Below are positions 9,558-17,212 of a stretch of 64,000 nt of DNA, one piece after another. The notes under the pieces are model-generated. The model did not search any database and was not told the DNA's origin. It worked only from the letters and a program-made list of their open reading frames with translations. Source of the DNA: Halosegnis longus (GTDB taxonomy: Archaea > Halobacteriota > Halobacteria > Halobacteriales > Haloarculaceae); the NCBI RefSeq assembly GCF_009663395.1, contig NZ_QKNW01000001.1, forward strand, positions 930,001 to 994,000, given 5' to 3'. Position 1 is the stretch's first letter; each line of letters starts with the position of its first letter. The position numbers and the translations under genes are program-made.

Positions 9558-9914
9558 TTACTCCTCGGCGGCCAGATGCGTCTCGCCCCACTCGCGCATC
9601 GACTCGATGACGGGTTCGAGCGAGGCTCCCCGCTCGGTGACGGAGTACTCGACGCGGAACGGCTTCTCGCTGACGACCTCGCGAGCCACGAGCCCGTGGT
9701 CTTCGAGCTGTTCGAGCGAGTCCGACAACACCTTCGAGGAGATGCCGTCGACGGCCCGCTGGAGGTCGTTGAAGCCCCGCTCCTCGGCGATGAGCCGGTG
9801 GATGATGACTGGGTGCCACTTCTTGCCGAGGATGGTCGCGGTCGCGGTGATGGGACACCACTCCTCGCCGGCACACCACACTTCGAGTCGGTCGTCGGTG
9901 TCGTCGGCAGACAT
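9558..9914 (-). CDS. HxlR-family winged-helix regulator
   Basis: 118 residues with the HxlR signature: an N-terminal Cys-containing stretch (Cys14, Cys20), the helix ILGKKWHPVIIHRL, the recognition region GISSKVLSDSLEQLEDHGLV and the wing VEYSVTERG. HxlR proteins bind DNA as dimers and often use the N-terminal Cys to sense electrophiles or redox stress. It is monocistronic between thrC and a TrmB-type gene, and its target is unknown. The quinone-type detoxification genes at 45-47.7 kb are only a speculative candidate regulon. Confidence 0.88.
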   Translation of the reverse strand: MSADDTDDRLEVWCAGEEWCPITATATILGKKWHPVIIHRLIAEERGFNDLQRAVDGISSKVLSDSLEQLEDHGLVAREVVSEKPFRVEYSVTERGASLEPVIESMREWGETHLAAEE

Positions 9915-9961
9915 ACGTCACCATTCGACCGACCGCAGAAAGGGTTACCGTTAGAAAGTAC

Positions 9962-10339
9962 TCAGCGGCCGAACTCGTCGATGCGGTCGTGGACGTACGC
10001 GGTCCACTCGTCGAGCGTCTCGTGCATCAGTTCACGCGCCTCGGAGACGGGGGTTGCGGTGTACTGGTAGACGTGTCCGCCGGAGTCGAGCAGTTCGCGC
10101 CGGCGCGTCGCGAGTCCCTTCTCGCGGAGCGTGGACAGCGACCGGTTCACGTTCGAGCGGTCGCGGTTGAGCCGCTCGGCGAGCCCGGCCACGGTGGTGT
10201 TCGGCTCGTCTAACAGCGTCAGATACGTTCGTACCTCGATATCTTGCATCCCGAAGACGCACGCGAGGACGTCCTCGAACCCCGGCTCTGAATCGAGCAT
10301 CAGTTCGCGGAACCGACTCGGGTCCGGATCACTCTGCAT
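9962..10339 (-). CDS. TrmB-type helix-turn-helix regulator
   Basis: 125 residues from the ATG at 10339; another ATG at 10366 would add nine residues. Residues about 28-90 form a winged helix typical of TrmB-like proteins: FGMQDIEVRTYLTLL, then AGLAERLNRDRSNVNRSLSTL and a wing rich in Arg. The C-terminal helix HETLDEWTAYVHDRIDEF may dimerise. It lacks the large sugar-binding domain of full TrmB. It is divergent from a membrane protein gene, with a 49-bp dyad between them, so autoregulation plus control of the neighbour is likely. Confidence 0.85.
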   Translation of the reverse strand: MQSDPDPSRFRELMLDSEPGFEDVLACVFGMQDIEVRTYLTLLDEPNTTVAGLAERLNRDRSNVNRSLSTLREKGLATRRRELLDSGGHVYQYTATPVSEARELMHETLDEWTAYVHDRIDEFGR

Positions 10340-10380
10340 GGCGCTGTGTTCGACGGCAATACACATCAAACCCCGACACA

Positions 10381-10429
10381 GGCGCGCGTGCGGCCGTGTG
10401 ACCCGGACACACAACCACGCACACGCGCC
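10381..10429. promoter_or_regulatory. Imperfect dyad operator between TrmB-type gene and membrane protein gene
   Basis: The outer arms 10381-10392 and 10418-10429 match at 11 of 12 positions as an inverted repeat. The inner arms GTGTG (10396-10400) and CACAC (10408-10412) are perfect. The dyad ends five bases before the T-rich TATA element of the plus-strand gene, a position where a bound regulator could block or aid TFB/TBP. Confidence 0.5.
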
Positions 10430-10433
10430 GGCT

Positions 10434-10440
10434 CTTTTAT
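10434..10440 (+). promoter_or_regulatory. TATA-like element for the 155-residue membrane protein
   Basis: CTTTTAT lies 22-28 bases before the ATG at 10462, immediately beyond the dyad. It suggests a leaderless transcript. Confidence 0.5.
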
Positions 10441-10461
10441 GTAACACTCGCAGGTGTCGGT

Positions 10462-10929
10462 ATGGCAACACAGACAGAGTCGACCGGTGTATCGACGGAC
10501 CACTCGTGGAAAGGCGGTGTCCTCGCGGGCATCGCGGGCGGGGCAGTGATGGCCGTCGTGATGCTCGCGATGGGGGCAAACGGCGTGTTGGGCGGTGCGA
10601 TTCCGGCGCTGTACGGGCTTGCGCCCCCGCTGAATCCTGCCGCTGGACTCGTCGTACACATCTCTCACGGGGCGGTGTTGGGTGTCGTCTTCGCCGGCAT
10701 CGTCGGCGCGGCGGGACTCGACGAATCGGCAAAGGTAGTCGGTGCGGGTGTCGTGTACGGCATCGCGACGTGGGTCGTGCTCGCCGCCCTCGTGATGCCG
10801 GTGTGGCTCCAGACGGTCGGCTTTCCGAACGCGCCGCCGCTGCCGAACTTCGCGCCCCCGAGTCTGCTGTGGCACGTCGTCTACGGCGTCGTCGCCGCGG
10901 GCGTGTTCACGCAGACGCGCGACCTGTAG
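10462..10929 (+). CDS. Small polytopic membrane protein of unknown function
   Basis: 155 residues with about four hydrophobic segments (near 19-40, 60-82, 88-113 and 135-150), many Gly/Ala, and a His in the second (HISHGAVLG) and fourth (LLWHVVYG) segments. I recognise it only as a haloarchaeal membrane family. It is divergent from the TrmB-type regulator, with a palindromic site between them, which suggests regulated expression. The ligand or substrate is unknown. It converges on argF with six bases between stops. Confidence 0.7.
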   Translation: MATQTESTGVSTDHSWKGGVLAGIAGGAVMAVVMLAMGANGVLGGAIPALYGLAPPLNPAAGLVVHISHGAVLGVVFAGIVGAAGLDESAKVVGAGVVYGIATWVVLAALVMPVWLQTVGFPNAPPLPNFAPPSLLWHVVYGVVAAGVFTQTRDL

Positions 10930-10935
10930 GCCGGC

Positions 10936-11823
10936 TCAGACGAGCCCGGCGAGCAGCCCCTTCTGTGCGTGGAGGCGATTTTCGGCCTGCTGCCAGACGA
11001 CGGCGTTGTCGCTTTCGAGCGCGGCATCGGTCACTTCCTCCCCGCGGTGGGCGGGCAGACAGTGCATCAGCGGCCGGTCGCCCAGTCGCTCGGGCGTGAT
11101 CTGGAAGCCGTCGAACGCCGCGAGCTTCTGCTCGCGCTCGTCCTCCTGGCCCATCGACACCCACACGTCGGTGTAGACGATGTCGGCGTCGGCGATGGCG
11201 GCGTCGGGGTCGTCGGTGAGCGTCGGCGACCCGCCGAGGTCGCCCGCCCGGTCGAGCACGTCGCTCCCGGGACCGTAGCCGTCCGGCGTCGCCACAGTCA
11301 GGTCGAGGTCGGTCATCGCGGCCCCCTTGATGAGCGAGCGACAGACGTTGTTGCCGTCGCCGACCCACGCGACGGAGGCGTCGAAGCCGCCGGTTAGCTC
11401 ACGGATCGTGAGCAGGTCGGCGAGCGTCTGACACGGGTGGGCGTCGTCGGTCAGCCCGTTGACGACCGGAATCGAGGCGTACTCGGCGAGTTCGGTCACG
11501 TCCGAGTGGTCGAACATCCGGGCCATCACCACGTCGACGTACCGCGAGAGGACGCGCGCGGTGTCTTTGATGGGTTCGCCGTGGCCCAGTTGGATGTCGT
11601 TCGGGCCGAGGAAGAGGGCGTGTCCGCCCAGTTGGGTCATTCCGGTCTCGAAGGAGATGCGGGTACGCGTCGACGGCTTCTCGAAAATCATCGCCATCGA
11701 GTCGCCTGCGAGTTCGGGGTGGGCCTTGCCGCGCCGGAGCCGCTCTTTCAGGTCCTCGGCGCGGGTGAGTACGTCGGCCAGTTCATCGCGGGTCAGGTCG
11801 TCGATGTCGGTGAAGTGTGTCAT
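10936..11823 (-). CDS. argF: Ornithine carbamoyltransferase
   Basis: 295 residues. Transfers the carbamoyl group to ornithine to give citrulline. The carbamoyl-phosphate motif STRTR is at residues 51-55, HPCQ lies near residue 127, and HCLPAHRGEE near the C-terminus carries the catalytic Cys. It is the last gene of the carrier-protein arginine cluster; its ATG overlaps the upstream stop as ATGA. The argG and argH genes for the next two steps lie upstream on the same strand. Confidence 0.95.
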   Translation of the reverse strand: MTHFTDIDDLTRDELADVLTRAEDLKERLRRGKAHPELAGDSMAMIFEKPSTRTRISFETGMTQLGGHALFLGPNDIQLGHGEPIKDTARVLSRYVDVVMARMFDHSDVTELAEYASIPVVNGLTDDAHPCQTLADLLTIRELTGGFDASVAWVGDGNNVCRSLIKGAAMTDLDLTVATPDGYGPGSDVLDRAGDLGGSPTLTDDPDAAIADADIVYTDVWVSMGQEDEREQKLAAFDGFQITPERLGDRPLMHCLPAHRGEEVTDAALESDNAVVWQQAENRLHAQKGLLAGLV

Positions 11824-12896
11824 AGGCGTGTCGCCACCTCTTCGAGAATCGCGGTCGCGCGGTCGAGTTCCGCAAGCGGGAGCCGTTCGTCGGGTGCGTG
11901 GTCGCGGTCGGAGTCGCCGGGACCGTACGTCGCCATCGGCACGTCCCACGGCGCGAACAGATTCATGTCGCTGGTGCCGGTCTTCCGGAGGAGCCGCGGG
12001 TCGCCGCCGGCGTTGCGGATGGCCACCCGAAACGCGCGGGCCGCCTCGCTGCGCGGTGAGACCATCACCGGCGGGACGGAGTCGTGCCAGTTCACGTGGC
12101 CGGCGTCGAGTTCGGCGTCGGCGCGCTCGCGCACGTCAGCGACCGACAGTCGGGGCGGGACGCGAAGCTGTACGTCGAGGGTCGCCTCGACGCTGAGTCC
12201 GTCCTCGCTCGTCCCGCCGTCGACGGCAATCGGCTTGGCCGTCACCTGCTCGAACGTCGGCTCGTAGGGGTCGTGTTCGAACCTGTCCTCGACGCGGTTC
12301 CACCATCCCAGCCCGTGCTGGATGGCGTTCGGTTCGGGTCGGGAGGTGTGGCCGGACTCGCTTGTTGCGACGTACGTTCCCGAGAGGATACCGCGGTAGC
12401 CGAGGGTGACGCCGTCCCAGCCGGATGGTTCACCGTTGATGACGGCGTCGGGAGCGTCGCGGGTCTCCACGAGGTGGTGGGCACCGCGGGAGTCGACCTC
12501 CTCGCCGACGACGCCGGCGAAGGAGACGCCCGTGCGGACGGCGGCGACGGCCATCGCGGCCAGCGGGCCGGTCGCGTCGACGCTGCCGCGGCCCCACAGG
12601 ACGGGGCCGTCCGCCTCGTACTCTGATACGTCGTCGGTGTCCTCGACGCGCACCGGAATCTCGCCGGGGACGGTGTCGATGTGTGAGGTGAGGAGCAGCG
12701 AGTCGTCGGCCGGCGCGCGCACGTTGCCCACGTCGTCAATCCACACCTCGCGGTCGTTGGCCTCGAAGAACGCCGCAAGTCGTTCTGCGGCCTCGCGCTC
12801 CTCGCCGGTCGGCGAGGGAATCGACACGAGGTCATACAGCAGTCCACGCGCCTCGGTGTCCGCGCTGTCGTCGGAAGCGAGCGCGGCCCGGGTCAC
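11820..12896 (-). CDS. lysK: [Amino-group carrier protein]-ornithine/lysine hydrolase
   Basis: 358-residue M20-family metallohydrolase that releases ornithine (or lysine) from LysW. Metal-site motifs are HIDTVPG near residue 72, GRGSVDATGPLAAM near 98 with a bridging Asp, and GEEVDSRGAHH near 131. The start is GTG at 12896, overlapping the argD stop as GTGA. In this locus with argF, argG and argH the physiological product is most likely ornithine. A dual role in lysine synthesis cannot be excluded. Confidence 0.92.
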   Translation of the reverse strand: MTRAALASDDSADTEARGLLYDLVSIPSPTGEEREAAERLAAFFEANDREVWIDDVGNVRAPADDSLLLTSHIDTVPGEIPVRVEDTDDVSEYEADGPVLWGRGSVDATGPLAAMAVAAVRTGVSFAGVVGEEVDSRGAHHLVETRDAPDAVINGEPSGWDGVTLGYRGILSGTYVATSESGHTSRPEPNAIQHGLGWWNRVEDRFEHDPYEPTFEQVTAKPIAVDGGTSEDGLSVEATLDVQLRVPPRLSVADVRERADAELDAGHVNWHDSVPPVMVSPRSEAARAFRVAIRNAGGDPRLLRKTGTSDMNLFAPWDVPMATYGPGDSDRDHAPDERLPLAELDRATAILEEVATRL

Positions 12897-14020
12897 GACA
12901 CGACCGCCTCGATTGCATCGACGACCGCATCACACTCCTGTTCGTCGACGACGAGCGGGGGGAGCAGTCGGAGCACGGTCCGGCCGGCCGGGAGCGCGAG
13001 CACCTGATGGTTGAGCGCTAGCTCGCGCAGCAGGCGGTTCGCCCCGCGTTTCACCTCGATGCCGACCATCAGCCCCTCGCCGCGCACCTCGCGCACGTCG
13101 TCGCCGACGCGCTCTGTGAGCTGGTCGCGGAGGTACTGGCCCATCACGGCCGCGTGGTGGGGGAGATTCTCCCGTTCGAGCACGTCGAGCGTCGCGCCGG
13201 CGGCCGCACAGACGACCGGCGTCCCGGAGAAGGTGGAGCCGTGGCTGGCTGCGCCGTCGGCGACCCAGTCGCGAACGAGCGTCGCCCCGAGCGGAAGTCC
13301 CGAGGCGAGTCCCTTTGCCGAGGTGAGGACATCCGGCACCACGTCGTGCTGTTCACAGGCCCACATCGTCCCCGTGCGCCCGAGCCCGGTCTGAATCTCG
13401 TCCATGACGAGCGCAGCGCCGTGTTGTGCGGTGTGGACGCGCACCGCCTGCAGATACTCCGTCGGGACGGGGTTGATACCGCCCTCGCCCTGCAGCGGTT
13501 CGAGGATGACGGCCGCGGTCTCGTCGTCGACGGCCTCGGCCATCGCCCCGGCGTCGCCGTAGGGGACGAACTCCACGTCGCCGATGAGCGGCTCGTAGGG
13601 TTCCTTGTACTCGTCTTTCCACGTCGTGGCGAGGGCGCCCATCGTGCGCCCGTGGAAGCCGCGGGTCGTCGCGATAATCTTGGTGCGGTCGGTGGCGGAG
13701 CGGGCGAACTTCAGCGCCGCCTCGTTCGCCTCCGTGCCGGAGTTACAGAGCCAGACGTTGTCGATGTCGCTCGGCGCAACGTCGGCGAGTTGGTCGTACA
13801 ACGCGGTGCGGGCCGCCTGCGGGTAGGAAGCCTGCACGTACAGCAGGTCCTTCGCCTGCTCCGTGATGGCGTCGACCACGTCCGGATGGCAGTGGCCGAC
13901 GGGCGTACAGGCGTAGGAGGCCCCGAAGTCGAGATACTCGGTGCCGTCACGCGCGGTCAGTATCGCGCCCTCGCCCGACTCCATCGGGATGGGCTTCTCG
14001 GCGAAGACGAAGGAGCTCAT
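12893..14020 (-). CDS. argD: Carrier-bound acetylornithine-type aminotransferase
   Basis: 375-residue class-III PLP aminotransferase (ArgD/LysJ), which aminates the LysW-bound semialdehyde. Family motifs: SGTEANEAALKFAR near residue 92, the Asp-containing strand LVMDEIQTGLGRTG near 202, and the PLP Lys in TSAKGLASGLPLG. At 375 residues it is compact, as in archaeal LysJ. It overlaps argB (ATGA) and lysK (GTGA). The ATG at 14020 is fixed by this overlap. Confidence 0.95.
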   Translation of the reverse strand: MSSFVFAEKPIPMESGEGAILTARDGTEYLDFGASYACTPVGHCHPDVVDAITEQAKDLLYVQASYPQAARTALYDQLADVAPSDIDNVWLCNSGTEANEAALKFARSATDRTKIIATTRGFHGRTMGALATTWKDEYKEPYEPLIGDVEFVPYGDAGAMAEAVDDETAAVILEPLQGEGGINPVPTEYLQAVRVHTAQHGAALVMDEIQTGLGRTGTMWACEQHDVVPDVLTSAKGLASGLPLGATLVRDWVADGAASHGSTFSGTPVVCAAAGATLDVLERENLPHHAAVMGQYLRDQLTERVGDDVREVRGEGLMVGIEVKRGANRLLRELALNHQVLALPAGRTVLRLLPPLVVDEQECDAVVDAIEAVVS

Positions 14021-14826
14021 TCGAGCGCCTCCGGGTGAATGTGGGTCCCACCCGCATCGAGCGCGGTCACAATCGGTCGTTCGGCGTTGGCCGACGCGAC
14101 GACGACCTCGCGGGCACCGGATTCGAGCGCCTCGGTGGCGGCCATCACCTTCCGGGTCATGAACCCTTCTGCGGCGTCGGTGAGCGCGTCGTACTCGTCT
14201 GGGGTCGCGACGGATTCGATGCGCGTGCTCGGGTCGTCGGGGTCGGTGTAAACGCCCTCCACATCCGTGAGGACGACGAGGGTCGCGCCGAGTGCACCCG
14301 CCACGGCGGCGGCCGCGCGGTCGGCGTCGGTGTTGACGGCAGTTCCCTCGGCGAGCATCGGCGGCGACGCGACGGGCGTGTAGCCGCTCGCGAGCAGGGT
14401 GTCGAGCAGGTCGGCGTTCACGTCCTGAATCGTCCCGGAGTGGTCGCCGCGGCGAATTTTCTTCTTGCCGTCCTCGACGACACGGACGGCCGACTTACGT
14501 TTCCCCGTGAGCAGGCCGCCGTCAACGCCGGAGAGCCCGACGGCGTCCACGCCGGCGTTCTGGAGGCCGGTGACGAGGTCGGTGTTCACGAGCCCGGGCA
14601 GCGCCATCTTGAACACGTCCATCGTCTCCTCGTCGGTGAAGCGGCCGACGACGCCCGACGGCGTCTCGACGTACTCCGGTTCCGTCCCCATCGCGTCGAG
14701 GGTGTCGTCGACGGCGGTGGAGCCACCGTGGACGACGACGCAGTCCTCGTCCAACTCGGCGATGTCGGCGAGCGCGCCCTCGGGGTTGACGGCGCGTGCG
14801 CCGCCGATTTTGACGACGACGGTCAC
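14017..14826 (-). CDS. argB: [LysW]-glutamate/aminoadipate kinase
   Basis: 269 residues from the GTG at 14826 (MTVVVKIGGARAV). A GTG nine bases upstream is also possible. It phosphorylates the side chain of the carrier-bound amino acid. Amino-acid-kinase motifs: VVKIGG at the N-terminus, VVHGGS near residue 31, NTDADRAAA near 164 and TDVEGVYTDP near 183. The GTG at 14826 overlaps the stop of a 31-codon upstream ORF, mirroring the GTGA/ATGA couplings elsewhere in the operon. This is why I favour the shorter start. Confidence 0.93.
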   Translation of the reverse strand: MTVVVKIGGARAVNPEGALADIAELDEDCVVVHGGSTAVDDTLDAMGTEPEYVETPSGVVGRFTDEETMDVFKMALPGLVNTDLVTGLQNAGVDAVGLSGVDGGLLTGKRKSAVRVVEDGKKKIRRGDHSGTIQDVNADLLDTLLASGYTPVASPPMLAEGTAVNTDADRAAAAVAGALGATLVVLTDVEGVYTDPDDPSTRIESVATPDEYDALTDAAEGFMTRKVMAATEALESGAREVVVASANAERPIVTALDAGGTHIHPEALE

Positions 14827-14918
14827 GCTGTCCACCTCGTGGATACGCCGGCCGAGCTACCGGTCGGGGGCTTCCGAGGAGCTGTGCTCGTACTCGTCTG
14901 AAAATCGTCGTTCCTCAT
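14823..14918 (-). CDS. Small upstream ORF coupled to argB
   Basis: A 31-residue ORF (starting MRNDDFQTSTSTAPRK) lies between argC and argB. Its TGA overlaps the argB GTG as GTGA, exactly like neighbouring gene junctions in this operon. It has no recognisable domain and is rich in Thr, Ser, Pro and Arg. A nearby repeated motif of the form GATTTT(T)CAGAC occurs once before and once just after its ATG. It could be a leader peptide, a coupling device or a chance ORF. No conservation evidence is available. Confidence 0.35.
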   Translation of the reverse strand: MRNDDFQTSTSTAPRKPPTGSSAGVSTRWTA

Positions 14919-14968
14919 GGTACTGAAATCCGACTGCACTGCTGTCTGAAAAATCGCGGCGGCGGACA

Positions 14969-16000
14969 TCACGGCGCTCCCACCGGGTGGAGGCCGGTGT
15001 GTTCGAGACCGGCGGTCTCGTCCAAGCCGTAGGCGATGTTGGCGGCGTGGACGGCCTGGCCGGCGGAGCCTTTCATCATGTTGTCGATGGCGGAAAAGAC
15101 GACGAGCCGCTTGTTCGCGGCGTCGAGTTCGAAGCCGACCTCCGCGAAGTTGGAGCCGGCGACGGCCTTCGGCTCGGGGTAGCGATAGACGCCACCGCCG
15201 CCCGAGGCGAGCCGGACGAACGGCTCGTCCTCGTAGCTGCCGCGGTAGGCTCCCCAGAGGTCACCCTTGGAGACGGGCGAGTCGGGAAAGACGTGGCAGG
15301 TCGCGCTCGCGCCGCGAATCATGTCGACCGCGTGGACGGTAAACGACACGTCGATGCCGAGATACTCGCTGATTTCGGCCTCGTGGCGGTGGCCCGTCGG
15401 CGCGTACGGCCGGACGACGCCCGACCGCTCGGCGTGTGAGGCGGCCTTTCCGCCGCTCGCGCCACCCTCCGAGGAGCCGACCTTCACGTCGATGACGACC
15501 CGTTCGTCACCCGAGAGGATGTCGGCCTCGAAGAGCGGGAGCAGCCCGAGGATGGAGGCGGTCGCGTTACAGCCGCCGGCGGCGATGAGAGTCGCGCCGG
15601 GGAGGTTGTCGCGGTTCAGCTCCGGGAGCGCGTATTCGGCGTCGGCGAGCAGTTCCGGGCGGTCGTGACCGTCGTAGTACTCGTCGTACGCCGACGCCTC
15701 GGGCAGCCGGAAGTCGGCAGAGAGGTCGACGACGGTGTCGGCCGCGTCCTGGAACGCGTCGATGTGTTGCATCGAGACGCCGTGTGGCGTCGCGGCAAAC
15801 AGCACGTCCACCGATTCGAGGTCCGCGGGGTCCGAAAACCGGAGGTCGAGATGGCGGAGATTCGGGTGGGCGTGGCCGACGGTCTTGTTCTCGTACTCGC
15901 GGGAGGTGGCCTGCACCAGCTCGAAGTCGGGGTGGCCGTCGACGAGCCGACACAGCTCGCCGCCGGTGAAGCCGGAGCCGCCGACGACGGCGGCCCTCAT
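14969..16000 (-). CDS. argC: Carrier-bound glutamyl/aminoadipyl phosphate reductase
   Basis: 343 residues; NADPH-dependent reductase of the ArgC/LysY family. The nucleotide-binding motif GGSGFTGGEL is at residues 7-16 and the catalytic Cys lies in AAGGCNATASILGL near residue 142. HRHEAEISEYLG and VHAVDMIRGA are typical. Its ATG overlaps the argX stop as ATGA. Unlike the other junctions of the cluster, about 140 bases separate it from argB. Confidence 0.95.
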   Translation of the reverse strand: MRAAVVGGSGFTGGELCRLVDGHPDFELVQATSREYENKTVGHAHPNLRHLDLRFSDPADLESVDVLFAATPHGVSMQHIDAFQDAADTVVDLSADFRLPEASAYDEYYDGHDRPELLADAEYALPELNRDNLPGATLIAAGGCNATASILGLLPLFEADILSGDERVVIDVKVGSSEGGASGGKAASHAERSGVVRPYAPTGHRHEAEISEYLGIDVSFTVHAVDMIRGASATCHVFPDSPVSKGDLWGAYRGSYEDEPFVRLASGGGGVYRYPEPKAVAGSNFAEVGFELDAANKRLVVFSAIDNMMKGSAGQAVHAANIAYGLDETAGLEHTGLHPVGAP

Positions 16001-16863
16001 ACGGTGGCCTCCATCCCGGCCTCGGCGCGGGCTTCGAGCCAGTCCACGACGGTGCCGGGCACGTCGGTCTCGGCGACCTCGTTGAGCGCCTTGAACTCGA
16101 CCGTGTGGTTCACCTCGTGGACCGTGTAGGAGTCGCCCGTCTCCATCAGGTCGACGCCGAGGAGTCCGCCCCCGACCGACTCGCTGGCGCGGGCGACGAG
16201 GTCGCGCATCTCGTCGTCCACCTCGATGTGTTCGGTCTCCGCGCCCTTCGCGGCGTTGGTGAGCCAGTGGTCCGACGAGCGGGCCATCGCGGCGACCGGC
16301 TCGCCGTCGGTGGCGAGCACGCGGATGTCGCGGCCCGGCTTCTCGACGAACTCCTGGATGTAGAACACCTTGTGCTCGTAGTGGCCGAGCGTCTCCTTGT
16401 GTTCGAGGATGGCCTCGGCCGCCGAGCGGGTGTCGATTTTCGCCATCAGGCGACCCCACGAGCCGACGACCGGCTTGATGACGCAGGGGTAGCCGAACGA
16501 CTCGATGATCTCCATGGCCGCCTCCTTGGTGAAGGCGACCTCGGTGTTCGGGGTCGGAATTCCGGCGTCCGCGAGGACGAGGCTGTTGCGCGCCTTGTCC
16601 GCACAGACGGCAGCGGTCTCTGGGTCGTTGACGACCGGCACGTCGTACTGCTCGACGAAGCGGGTGACGTATCGCGAACGCGAGGTCGCGAGACAGCGGT
16701 CGACGACGAGGTCACAGTCCTCGATGTCGGCCGGTGGCTCCGTCAGCCCGAACCGCTGTTTGCGCACGTCAATCTTTACAACGTCGTGGCCGCGATCGCG
16801 CAGCTCCGAGAGGAGGAGCTTCTCGTCCCGGCGAATCCGCGAGTACAACATGCCGATTCGCAT
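15997..16863 (-). CDS. argX: Glutamate/aminoadipate-LysW ligase (ATP-grasp)
   Basis: 288-residue ATP-grasp ligase of the LysX/ArgX group, which attaches glutamate or aminoadipate to the C-terminal Glu of LysW. Visible motifs: MRIGMLYSRIR start, IKPVVGSWGRLM near residue 131 (ATP-binding loop), FVEKPGRDIRVLA near 172, and Mg-site residues in VHEVNHTVEFK near 249. The 3-base gap after lysW and the ATGA overlap with argC place it in the operon. The argF/G/H context favours the glutamate-specific ArgX role. Confidence 0.93.
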   Translation of the reverse strand: MRIGMLYSRIRRDEKLLLSELRDRGHDVVKIDVRKQRFGLTEPPADIEDCDLVVDRCLATSRSRYVTRFVEQYDVPVVNDPETAAVCADKARNSLVLADAGIPTPNTEVAFTKEAAMEIIESFGYPCVIKPVVGSWGRLMAKIDTRSAAEAILEHKETLGHYEHKVFYIQEFVEKPGRDIRVLATDGEPVAAMARSSDHWLTNAAKGAETEHIEVDDEMRDLVARASESVGGGLLGVDLMETGDSYTVHEVNHTVEFKALNEVAETDVPGTVVDWLEARAEAGMEATV

Positions 16864-16866
16864 CGC

Positions 16867-17031
16867 TTACTCGCCCCAGTCTTCCTCCAGTTCGGGCGCG
16901 GTGTCGAGCTCGACGGGGTCGGTCCCCAGCACCTCGAGTTCCGCGCCACACGTCGCACAGTCAACAATCTCGCCGACTTCCAAATCGTCGTGGAGGGTCA
17001 CGTCCGCTCCACATTCAATGCACTCTGTCAT
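16867..17031 (-). CDS. lysW: LysW-type amino-group carrier protein
   Basis: 54-residue protein. Two CxxC pairs (Cys4/Cys7, Cys25/Cys28) bind zinc, and the conserved C-terminus EEDWGE ends in the Glu whose carboxylate forms the isopeptide bond with the substrate amino group. The acidic surface is typical of LysW, which docks to the basic faces of ArgX, ArgB, ArgC, ArgD and LysK. It is the first gene of the seven-gene carrier operon. A CTTAAG element 27-32 bases upstream suggests its own leaderless promoter. Confidence 0.95.
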   Translation of the reverse strand: MTECIECGADVTLHDDLEVGEIVDCATCGAELEVLGTDPVELDTAPELEEDWGE

Positions 17032-17057
17032 CAGTCACCTATCGACACCACACCCCC

Positions 17058-17063
17058 TTAAGC
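17058..17063 (-). promoter_or_regulatory. TATA-like element for lysW operon
   Basis: CTTAAG on the minus strand, 27-32 bases before the lysW ATG. It separates this operon from argG-argH, which end 182 bases upstream. Confidence 0.45.
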
Positions 17064-17166
17064 CCGTCGAACGTGTCAACGAAAAATAACTGCGTAGTGC
17101 CGTTGCTATCGAGGTAGAGCGCGTCGAGAGCCGGTTTCTGATTCGAGTACCAGAATGTTGTTATGT

Positions 17167-17199
17167 GTCCCCGGAGGGGGACGGCGGCAGTGGCCGCCG
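17167..17199 (-). terminator. Tandem hairpins after argH
   Basis: Two adjacent perfect inverted repeats lie between the argH stop and lysW. One is CGGCGGC/GCCGCCG with loop AGTG (17182-17199). The other is GTCCCC/GGGGAC (17167-17172 and 17177-17182). The first begins 14 bases past the argH stop. No long T run follows, so this is either a weak terminator or a processing/stability element. Confidence 0.4.
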
Positions 17200-17212
17200 C
17201 CGCGGGAGCGGC

